DNA of 64,000 bases from Cinnamomum chago (Eukaryota; Streptophyta; Magnoliopsida; Laurales; Lauraceae). This document shows, piece after piece, positions 47,104-58,400 of the stretch. The position numbers and the translations under genes are program-made. The notes under the pieces are model-generated. The model did no database searches. It was not told where the DNA came from and saw only the letters and a program-made list of their open reading frames with translations. Each line of letters opens with the position of its first letter. The first letter of the stretch is position 1. The DNA is taken from positions 55,672,501 through 55,736,500 of the forward strand of contig CP142457.1 in NCBI GenBank assembly GCA_038049695.1, read 5' to 3'.

Positions 47104-47525
47104 GACTCAACCCTCCAAAGGACTAGGTCTTGGTCAACTCAGGTCAAACCCAATAAACTGTAAAATAAAAGCCTCCTCATTGTGGCTTAAAGCTTCAAAC
47201 CCAAACAACAAGTTAGATTAAGTCTACTAAATTAACATGGTTAGTAAAGGTATATATTATATGACTCAACCCTATAAGGGGCTAGGTCTAGGTCAACTCA
47301 GGGCAAACCCAATAAACTGTAAAATAAAAGCCTCCTCATTGTGGATTAAAGCTTCAAACCCAAAGGAACAAGTTAGGTCAAGTCTACAAAATAATTAACA
47401 TGGTTAGTAAAGGTATATAATATGGTTAGTAAGGGTATAAATTATATCCACACCCCACCCCCTCACATGGTTACTAAAGGTATATAATATGGTTAGTAAG
47501 GGTATATATTATATCCAACACCCCC
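47104..47525 (+). repeat. Nested tandem duplications (159 and 67 bp)
   Basis: A 159-bp unit starting GACTCAACCCT occurs at 47104-47262 and 47263-47424. Its end overlaps a 67-bp unit starting CATGGTTAGTAAAGGTATAT at 47399-47465 and 47466-47525. Stepwise local duplication. Confidence 0.85.
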
Positions 47526-49698
47526 CCAGCCCCCAACCCAAATTAATTTGACACAGGTCTATTTAAAAGAAGTCAAGGGACCTCAACATTTTTCTACATG
47601 GGAAAGCATGAATATGAAAAGGGGATTTCCAAAAAATCAGAATCTAAACAATATTATCTCATATTTTTTAAAAATTTCCAACATTATAAGACTTGGGTGG
47701 CGTTGGTCACAGTGGTAAAATACATGAAGTCATTTGAAAGGGTGATTTCGAATCCTCAGAAAAAAATGCATTCACTGCTCCCTCTTCCAAAAAAGCTAGA
47801 TTGATTCCCCCAGTGGATGATGATAGTTTTAGATTTAAGGGCCAAGATTTGCCAATGTAAATTTATGAGTTCAAATTCTATCAATGGTGTGATGGTTGAT
47901 TATTAACTGATTACAGTCGGATTCATGCTACTGGTCATAAACAATGACTACGGGCTCAAGACTTTAGTTTGAGTGGTGCATTATAGGGTCAAGTGAAGAA
48001 GTTAAATAGTAAAATTGAATCTTTTTTAAGAGCTTATCTAATGTGTTTCTCGAAGTGCTAAACACTTGGATTCACCCCTCATCGTAAAGAAGAATAAATG
48101 AGTGTGAGAGGATTGAATTGACCATGAGCGTTCCTCACAAGCAGGCCCCATGTATCATCAGCCACCTGCATGGTAACATCACAATTAAAATCTTTAGATC
48201 CTTTAATCTGTAACCCAAGCCTTATCCACCATGAAACGTTTCACCTCCCTTTAAAAGATGGTCACAGTGGAATCCACAAGACTGGTATAAGTGGCATCTT
48301 ATTATGGAGTGTGCTGGGTTTCTGCTCGAGCCCGGGTTGATTCTGCTCAAGCCAAGCATTTAAATATATCATTGGGGAAGAAGATGGGCAACATGCCGGG
48401 TCTGAGTTCTTAGTGCCAGATTTTGAGCTTGTTGGGCTGGGCCTATTCAAGTAGTCAGTTCTCGTAAGTAGGGGCAGTCCCGTTGACACTGCAAATCGGG
48501 GGTATTTCATTTCTGTCATGTGGGGACTACATTTCTCTGAATGTGATCTGTATCTGTTAATCAACTATTTGAAGGCCACCTTTTAAAGGACAAGGATGTT
48601 GCAATCAAGAGATTTTATGGGATGCTGAATCCGATCAGATTAATACTAATCTAGGTCAACAATAATTGGCCATGCATGTAAAGAACTACTTTAATTTATA
48701 ATCTTTCTGTACTACTTATTAGATGCTTATTTTTAATGAACTCTTTCGTTACCGTTTAAAAAAAAAAATAGTGATAGCGATGGGTTGTGTTCTTTTATTG
48801 ATTCATCAATCTAATTTTCAACCCAACCTGGGAATTCAGAATTTGGGTTAACCCTTTGTGATTTTTCAGTTTCAGTTTCAGTTTCTAAGCACAGACAACA
48901 AACAAAAAAAAACCTCTGCACTATATAGAGATTGCTTAGAACCCAACCCAGAATGTTTATCATCATCAATGGGAATACTGCTCATATGTAGGGGTCGCAG
49001 GATTTGGGCCATGTATTAAGAGTCCATCATCCTAATTTATAGGATTGAATAAGTGACCTACATAAAATTCAGAGATACTAGAACCTCAAAACTCAATCTG
49101 AGTCCGATATATTGTATACACACACACACACACTTGGGCTAAGTTGCATATGGAGTTGAATCCTGGTTCAGTCTGGTCAATGTATAGTCAGGCCCATAAA
49201 AATGGAATCTGGTCCTAAACATAAGGCCCATGATCATCCCACCATCAAAGTGTTTTCAAGATGGTCAGTTATTGGACGGTGAGATTTGTCCAATCAATGA
49301 TGAAATAAAATTCTCCACTTCAAACCATGGGGCTCACTTGACAAGAACCCAAGGGGTTAAGGCCCAATAACACTGTATTTCCTGGACCCATGATCCTTGT
49401 ATTTCTATTTCCTCTCTATACCACATAACGAGCTGCCTTCTCTCTCTCTCTACCACATTACGAGCTTAGATAGAAGGCAATACTGTTCTCCAAGTGTATT
49501 ATCCAGACCACATTTTTGAGCTTTGAATAAGTTTGAGTTTGAATTAGATTTTTAAAATTAAACTAGAATTTGATAGGTTTGAATTAATTTCTTATAAGAT
49601 CAATTGTTCTATTTCTATAAATAGAGGACGCCTCTATTAATGTAAGAGGATTAATTGATATATGAATGTACAATCTCTAGATTTTCTTTAATTAACAA
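47526..49698. other. Intergenic; LTR-like patch, no gene
   Basis: An (AC)n run lies at 49120-49133. At about 49590-49690 CTATAAATAGAGGACGCCTC resembles the TATA region of a plant LTR, but no ends or target duplication could be fixed. No gene supported. Confidence 0.35.
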
Positions 49699-49733
49699 CC
49701 CCCCCCCCCCAAAAAAAAAAAAAAAAAAAAAAA
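49699..49733. repeat. Homopolymer junction C12-A23
   Basis: Twelve C then twenty-three A without interruption. It could be an old retroposition tail or a sequencing or assembly weak point. Confidence 0.8.
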
Positions 49734-49849
49734 TCAGTAAAATATGTGAAATGAATACTAGTCATTACATGAGTATTTTCTTAATGACGTGGGCGTCCCT
49801 AAGGTTTGTTAATGGCGCCTATTAAACCCACATAAACGCGCACTAGACA

Positions 49850-50250
49850 CTGTAATTGTCAATTCTGGTTCGTTTTGGCTGAAATGACTGAGATTTCTCG
49901 TCTTGGTCTTTAAACTGAAAAGGAATGGAGTTCAAAACTTTTCGATTTGTATTTCAATCTATTCTAATTCGTTTTGGTCACAACTTCAATCCATTTTAGC
50001 CCATTCCAGTTCGCTTCGGTTGTTCATTCCAATCCATTTTAGTTTGCAGTATCATTTCACATTTTTCTATTTCTTACTCTCAATGTTCATATCAAGAAAC
50101 ATGCGTAATGTTTATATATTTTTACATATATATAATATTTAATTTTTACTATTACGAAAAGTTAACCCAAAAAAACTTCAACACAGTAACAAAAACACCG
50201 AAATACTTCATCTTGGTGAACAGACCGAAATGACGATCAAAATAAAAACT
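49850..50250. repeat. Degenerate TTCGTTTTGG/CCATTTTAG motif cluster
   Basis: Strings such as GGTTCGTTTTGGCTGAAATG, AATCCATTTTAG (twice), and CGAAATGACG/CCGAAATAC at the far end give an inverted overall layout. Probably a decayed non-autonomous DNA transposon; ends not resolved. Confidence 0.4.
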
Positions 50251-50639
50251 ACGAAACAAATCCACCTCTTATGCCACTCCATCAACTCTCAGGTGAGTCA
50301 TACATTAATAATTCATTACGTAAAATATATTGATATCTCATCACCTCTCATCTCTTTAATAATCATTTGATATACCTCAAATTAAAATGAAATCTAACAA
50401 TTTTAAAGCACAAAATCTTGGAATTAACATGTTAAATGCTTTTTTTTCCCCCTTTCCCTTCCAATTATTCCCGACCGTATTGTAAACACTTATCCACTCT
50501 CATGGATCTTACATAATTCCCGCGGCATAGTATTAAAAAAGAAAAGAAAAAAAAAACCGCCTGCTTTTCGAGACGATTCTCGAATAAAAAAAGAAGAAGA
50601 GAAGGCATATCGCTTTATACTTTCAGCTATTTTCCGAGG

Positions 50640-51328
50640 TTGGTATAAACACAAAAACGTTTCTTTTTTTATCCTTCCTCGTTCTTCCTTCCTTCTTTTC
50701 CTTTCTTTAATTCGAGTTCCCGGAACGATTTCACGTTTCGTGTGTACGCGGTTTCAAAGTCCTCCCAAACTACAAACCGTAATGTTCACGATTTCTGGAA
50801 TCCTCATTTTTTTTTAATAATAACTCGATCTTGTGCGTTTTTTTTTTTCTCATTTCTTCGATTCGAAGTTAAAGATTAGATAAAAAGAAAGTCCTCTATC
50901 TTTGAACGATTAGGGTTTTGATTTGCTGCATTTCTATGGTTGGTGAGCATCCTAATCCGCATTCCATGAATATTTCCCCCTTTTTGATCTTAGAATCTTC
51001 GCAATTCTTGCTTTTTTTTTTTCATATCGATGGATGGTTGGAGTTGTGAGATTTTCACATGTGTGTGATTTTCGCAGGTTCGTAGACTCCCGAAGTGGAA
51101 TTGCAGTGTCCAGAGCTTGTGGATTGGATTACTGCCTGTTTTTCCTTTGAAGATTGGGAAGGGCATTAGGTATTGGATATCTTTGTATCGGTTGTTGATG
51201 AGAGATGTTGTATTTTGGGGGCTTTTTGTTAGAATCCTGTTGTAGTTGTATGTTGGTGGTTTAGGGTTTTAGGGCTGGCGTTGGAGAGATACTTGGATTG
51301 TAACCCTCAAAACCCTGTGGGATACTCT
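50640..51328 (+). promoter_or_regulatory. SLK gene core promoter and leader
   Basis: A TATA box candidate TATAAA at 50644-50649 precedes a CT-rich leader. A probable small 5'UTR intron runs from GT at 50943 (TTG/GTGAGC) to TTCGCAG at 51070-51076. After splicing, the ATG at 50935 opens only a four-codon frame. An in-frame stop at 51230 limits the SLK frame upstream, and no ATG lies between that stop and codon 51329. Confidence 0.5.
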
Positions 51329-54300
51329 GTGGCATCATCTCGGGGGACTGGTCGCCCCTCGCGATCTTCTTCTTTGGCTTCTGGTTTCTTTACTGAGGAA
51401 GATGGGCAGGCGCAGGCGCCGGAGAACGCCCAAATGAACTCGTCGTTTGGGAATTCGAGCAGTTTCATTTCTCGAACGGGCCATTCGAGTCTAGGGTCTG
51501 GTTCTGGGGACATGAACCGGGCGTTGGGCAGTGCTGCAAACTCCGGAGCCAGTGGTAGCGCAAGCTCTTTGGTCACAGACGCGAACTCGGCTCTTTCGGG
51601 CGGTCCTCATTTGCAGAGGAGTGCTAGTGTCAATACAGAGTCTTACTTGCGGCTGCCGGCGTCGCCCATGTCGTTCTCGTCCAATAATAACATCAGCATT
51701 TCTGGGTCTTCTGTCATGGATGGTTCCTCTATAGTGCAGCAGAGCTCGCACCAAGATCAGCAGATCCAGCAGAGGCGGCAGCAGCAGCAACAAGGAGCTT
51801 CTTCTGCTACTTCCTATCCAGCATCGCGAATGGGGCAGGTTTCAGTCACTGGGCCACAGCTTCATGCATCTTCAAGCCAGGATCCAAATAGTTTATTGCA
51901 TATGCAGAATAAACCCAGATTAGATTTCAGGCAAGATGGCATTTTGCAGCAGCAGGCCATTCAGCAAATGCTGCAGAGGCAGGACCCTATGCAGTTACAG
52001 AGACATAATCCTCAAATACAAGCCTTTATTCAGCAGCAGAAGCTATGGCAGCAGCGGAATCAGCAGCAGATGTTGCAGTCCATGCCACAGTTGCAGCGGG
52101 CACAGATGCAGCAACAACATATGAGGCAACAGTTGCCACAGCAGGGTGTGCAGCTGGCATCTGGTGTGAAACGTCCATATGATAGTGGCATATGTGCTCG
52201 CCGGCTTATGCAGTATATGTATCATCAGCGCCAACGCCCACCTGTGAGTTTGATGTTTTTATGTGCAATTCGACAATGATTTATTTATATTCTTTTGTTC
52301 CATATTCTTTATTGAGATTCAGGGGTCCCTGATACCTATATCTTACGCCAAATATGTTGTGTTGCACATGATACAATATGAATTCTGGTTCTGGATAACT
52401 AGGGTACTTATATTTGGAATACTCATATCCCTAACCATTTCAAATGTTCTAAAATTGATAAAAGACTGAAGTGTTTTACAGAGAAAATCCAGGTAATAAT
52501 TACACAAAGGGGTCAAATTGAATCTATTCACAAATCAGATTGTAAGTCACGATATCTTTCTAAATTGAGTGATAACGTAATGTCTAAACAAATATTTCTA
52601 AAGTTGTAGAAATATTAAAAACAAAAGATACAAGCTAAACAGTTTTTTCTTTCCACATGCATTGTTTCAGTTAGCGGCTACTAGCGATCATTATCATACA
52701 TTAGGTGAACTAATATGACAACAATTCATAAATGACTTGGCATAATATGCAAGTATCAATAATCATGGACATTGTGAAAAAAAGAAAAAGAAAAAGAAAA
52801 AAGGGCTAGAAAAGAAGAAGAGAGAGTGAAGCAGAAAGAGATCTGAGTTGAGGAGTACCTGGCACCTGGATTACTGCTTCCGACTTCCAGCGCCTAAATC
52901 TAGATCTTTATGAACATAATCAAGCGATTAACTCTCCGGAGTCGAGTTCTTTCAAGCCGGGGAGAGTTGATGTAGTAAGGAAGTTCAAAAGAGGCCCTGA
53001 GCCCACATGATGGGCCCAGCCATCCAACCCAGCCCTTTGGGTGTAGCCTAGGCCCAAATTAGCTAAGAATGCTACTGTGGAATTATTCTAATTTTGTCTT
53101 AGGATTGATTAGGAATTGTTGCTTATTTTGATGAGAATTCGTAGTTTCTATGCTCATTATAGTTTATTGTTTTAGTAGTCTTAATACATTATAAATAGAG
53201 AAGCCCTCTATTGTAATAGGCATGCTTTCAGTTAATCAACCGATTTCTCTGAGTTTGCTCACGTTAATTTATGGATTTTCTTATGGCTTCATTTGTGCCC
53301 TAGTGGGTGGAATCCTCTTGGATTCTATCAATCCTTCGGGAGATTGATCTCAACCCGATCGCTGCGTCACATTGACTTGAACATTTCCCGAGCAGAAGGA
53401 AGCTGCAAGAAGCATTTTGAAGACTAGATCCTTGAAATAACATTGAACCATTGAAATAGATGTTAAGATTTGTTTTTGGGTTTAAGTCTGTTTTTTTTAA
53501 ACTTATTAAGAAACACAAAGAATGAACGGTAAGAAGATGCGAAGAAGCAGAAGATGTAAAGGGGACAGCGATAAGAGTTTTAGAATCCCATCATCCAAGT
53601 ACATACCGAGATTATATTGCATGTTAATGATCTGGTGAGGGACATTCCTCATGAAACTCTGTGCAAGGCGGCCTGTGTGGCCCACCTATGGGGATTCTAA
53701 TCAAGAGGGTTGGGGGGATTGTAAGCCCTCATGTATGTTGGGTCTACAAAAAATACCAAGACTATATTTCAGGTTAATGAGCTGGTGAGGGACATTCCTT
53801 CTGGAGCTCTGTGCAAGATAACCTGTGTGGCCCACCTAGACTGAGGCTAATCAAGAGGGTTGAGGAGATTGGAAGCTCTCATTATGGACATTTGGTCTAT
53901 AAAAAATAGGCTCATCTGACAGTACTAAGCATTGATTTATAAGGTCCTTCAAGTGTAATGGTGATCTTGTTTGCATTTTCATAATTGGTCTCCACATAGG
54001 AGGTACGCACAAAAGTCCCATGCAGAACATCTTTAGTAGAAAATTGCTGTGTACACGCACTTTGATCTGGCCAGGAAGGTTTGCACCTAATTTACAGCAA
54101 GGTCTTTTCTTTCTTTTTCTTCTTTGGGAAAATGTAACTAAGTAAGGAGTTTTGCTAGATTTAGCATGCTTGAAAGACTACTGAATTTATCGAAAGTAAT
54201 AAAATATGATCACTTTGGTAAAACATTTAAAGAAAGCATCATTAACTACATGTACGTGATATTTTGTACAGCGTACTTGTGTCTCTGACCATCTCAAATG

Positions 54301-55370
54301 TTCTGAAGTTGATGAAAGAACTTAAATAGTTTACAAATAACATTTAGATAATAATTAAAGTAGGGGTCAAACTTCACCAATTCACAAATTAGATTTTATA
54401 TCACATTATCATTTTAAAAAGATTTATTACATCTAAAATATTTGTAAACATTAAGATATATTGGGAGGAAAGATATGGGCTGCAAGACGACGACTTACCT
54501 CATTTATTATTCAATTAGCAGCTATCGACCATTATCATTCGATAAGTGAAATGATATAATTGACATTTTATAATATGCATGTGTATAGAATCACATACAC
54601 TGATTTCCATAAACATTTTTCAAACTGCAAGAAACACGTTGGAGATGGCATCCTTGAAGTCCATTGAATCATGGACATTATCATGCAACAAAAAGAAAGG
54701 ACAGTGAGTTAATATCCTCCAAGTAAATAGAGTTAATACCCTCTCATCTAGTGGTTGCAATGGGCTGGATATGGTTGGGTTCAGCTTGAGACCTATTTAT
54801 AAGGGTTTATGGTCCAGACCAAACCCAACCTGTTTATTTAACAGGTTGAGAATTTGACTCTGTTTGCCCCGCAGATGAACAGGTCAACCCGACTGACCCA
54901 CATAATTGAGACCTTAATTAGATTACACTATTTTTTTTTTTGCTAAATAGTTGAGCTAGATAACCGTGATTAGGTTAAACTAGATAAAACTCTAATTTAT
55001 TGAAAAAATCCTAATTAAGATCTACTTAATCAAAGCCACTAAACCCCCTAATGAACTTAATCGTCATTGTCAAAGCCCTAAAAACCCCTAGTTGAAACAT
55101 GTTAAATCCTAGTCTGAATGCCACAATCAAAACCCCAAATGATACTCTAATCAAATCCCTAATTAGTGTCCTAATCAAAATCTTAAATCAAATCCATGGT
55201 CAAACGCCCCCCCTCCCTCCCCAAAAAAAAACCAAAACAAAAAAATGGGGCTGTAATAAAATCCAATCAAAATCCTAAATAAGATTACAAATCAAAGCCC
55301 ACCCTAGTCAGTTCTATAATAAAAACACAACCCTAATTACACAAATGATAAGAACAATGAAAATGTAGTA

Positions 55371-55412
<42 letters not shown>

Positions 55413-58400
55413 TTGCACATGTATATCTTTCGTAAATCCATAAATCCACAGACCATTAAAGGTTACTGACACATTATAAGCCAGAAGAAGCTGAAATACC
55501 TGGAATGGATACCAACCCATTACCTGGACCAGCCCCTGACAATAGGGGTTTAGGTACCTATCTTAGAACCATTGATTTTTTTTTTTGGTTTGAGTTTGGG
55601 TCTAATGAATTGTACCTGATGATATTTGGATCTCTGGGTCCACTTAGTTCAACTGTTCAAGTCTACTAAACCCGTGGTTGGACACCCCCCAAAATAGATA
55701 GATCATATAAGCATACAAACATATAATACACATATTGTGGTATATTAAATGGTATTTTCATTCATATTAAATGTTTCTTTTATCATAAGATTGAAGCTGC
55801 GAATTTTAAGATTTGTCCAGTGATCCTAAAATCGAATTGAGATCTCTCTCGCTTTTTTTTTTTGAATGGTAAATCGAATTAAGATCTTGTAGAAGGGCTT
55901 TATGCACAATCTTTAAGTCACTGTTGTTGATATATTGGATTTGTATATTAAAATACAAATTATAATTTGTAAGTTTCTCATAACCATAGAATGTGTACCC
56001 TTGACTTGGAAATTGGGATTCTATTTCCTCATCTGATATCAAGTTATCCCCGTATCCCTAACTATGCATTATAAATAGCATTGCATATTCTGATCTGATA
56101 TTTTTGGATGCAGTCTTCATTGTTGACTTATTTCTAGCTTGCATTTATAGAAGTAATCTTTTGTGCACTTGATTTCGGTATTTGAAGTGCAAGCTGGTTA
56201 AATCTTGTGATTTTTCTCTTCCAGGATAATACTATTCTTTACTGGAGGAAATTTGTTGCAGAGTATTTTGCTCCTTGTGCCAGGAAAAGGTGGTGCTTTT
56301 CATTATATGAAAATGTTGGACATAATACGCTTGGTGTATTCCCTCAGGCTGCTCTGGTTAGTTACATGGAAGGAATTCTTTCTCCCCTCCCCCCACACAC
56401 ACACCCCATATGTAATACATTTGCTTGCATATACTGGAGCTTTGGCTGTTTTATCTACGAGTCAACCTTACCATTTTTTTTCTGATCTCTCAGACATGCA
56501 TAGAAATATGTGCATATTCATTAATAAGGAATTTTTTTTGTCCTTTGGAATGGCTAATAAACATAAATTATTTGTTGCTCGTTCATTGCAGGATGTGTGG
56601 CAGTGTGATATTTGTGGTTCTAAATCAGGAAGGGGATTTGGTTAGTATATCCAAAGTTCATTGTGTTTATGTTCAGTGAATGAAATCAATTAGCTTGCTT
56701 ATTACTTTTATTAGAATTTCTTTTAGAGGGCTTCTGTTAGATTAATCACTGAACAAGAATTAGATTTATCCCTTGTGACAGTCAAATACTGTTTAAAAAA
56801 ATTGCAGAGCTGTACAAGGGTGAAGTTTACTATATCAGATACATATACATGTTACATCCACATGCTTGATTCTTATTAGTTTCAGTTTAGCTCCGACTTC
56901 CTGCTTCATTTTTCCATAAGCATCTGCATGGATTTTACTATGAATTTTCTTCAGTTTATTTTGATTGATGTGGATTAATTCTCTTGTTTTGCTCTGGGAC
57001 AGAGGCCAGCTTTGAAGTCCTCCCCAGGCTTAACAAAATCAAGTTTGATAGTGGTGTCATCGATGAACTTTTGTTTATCGACATGCCACACGAATGTAGG
57101 TTTCCTTCTGGGATGATGATGTTGGAATATAGAAAAGCTATTCAAGAGAGTGTTTATGAACAGACTCGTGTTGTTCGTGAGGGCCAACTTCGTATCATAT
57201 TTACCTCTGATTTGAAGGTATCGATTGGTTAATGGCTTAATGCTCATTGTGGATTTCATAGCTCCTTTTCCTTTGTGGGTTCATTGCTTTATTATGGGAT
57301 AAGATGTGACATGTTTGGTTCTCCACCTTTTCTTTTCTTTTTTTGACTGGTAATCTTTTACTTTTCAACTTCAGATTTTATCTTGGGAATTTTGTGCACA
57401 ACGGCATGAAGAGTTTTTGCTTCGTAGGTTGGTAGCACCTCAGGTATTGTTTTTGTACCTCATTTTTTTTTGACAATAGAGTTTAATGCTTGTGACAAAA
57501 ATTTAATGTGATATACAATAAAATGATGTTGATGGAGGATAGACCCATGATCCATGGGTCAACCAGCCCTTTGGGCACAGCCCATTCAGTTCTTGTTTTA
57601 GGTTTTTCTTTCTTTCTTTTTCTTTCTTTTTTTTATTTTTATTTTTTAATTTAGAGTTTTTTTTAATGGTTTATGTTTTTGAAGTATGGATGTTTTAATC
57701 TTGATCGTTGAACATGATTAGTTGGTCAAGATTAGTTCGAGGGTTATATCTTGCTTATATAAGGACATGTAATGCTTCTTTCGAGAAAAATGATGAATGA
57801 AAAAAAAATATCTTTGCTGCTTTTGGCCTTCTCTCCTGCGATGGGAATGGCGTGATGCCATTGAGCATGAAGCCCTAGCGAATCTAGGTGTGAAACCTAG
57901 CAACTCCAGCCAACTCTACCCCTACCTGATCCGCATCAAAATCTGCTCTGCATCATTTCTTAATTTTGATTGATGTGGATATCAGTTCTGCATGTTAGTT
58001 CTTTGGTACAAAAACTAAAATATCAGTTACGGTGGGGTATTGACTGTCGGCTAAAACGATACCTGTTGGACAATACATATCGTTTATGACAATACTTATA
58101 AATTATTGGCGTGAATTGAAAATGAGGGGAAAAAATTCAAGAAATTCAGATATCGAAAAAGATTATAATTTTTTTTAATTAGTAACTAAAATAGGTCTTG
58201 TATTGTTATAAGATTCTAAAATAACAATATGAATCTATTTCCCCACACATATTCAATATATATGTATATAATATATATTCATGTTGGTAAGCTATATGAA
58301 GTTTTTTTTTTTTTTTGAATGGTTACTTTCATTGAAAAAGAATGTAAGCTATACTGAGTTTAAAACTAATAAATGCTAATGATCTATCAGTTCCGTCAAA

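Noticed and set aside
51491-51793. Antisense frames under SLK exon 1
   Set aside because: Shadows of the GC-rich, Gln- and Ser-rich coding exon.
54756-55690. Large hAT element between TAGTGGTTGCAATGGG and GGTTGGACACCCC
   Set aside because: Ends do not pair well and no 8-bp duplication was found; kept only as a decayed repeat.
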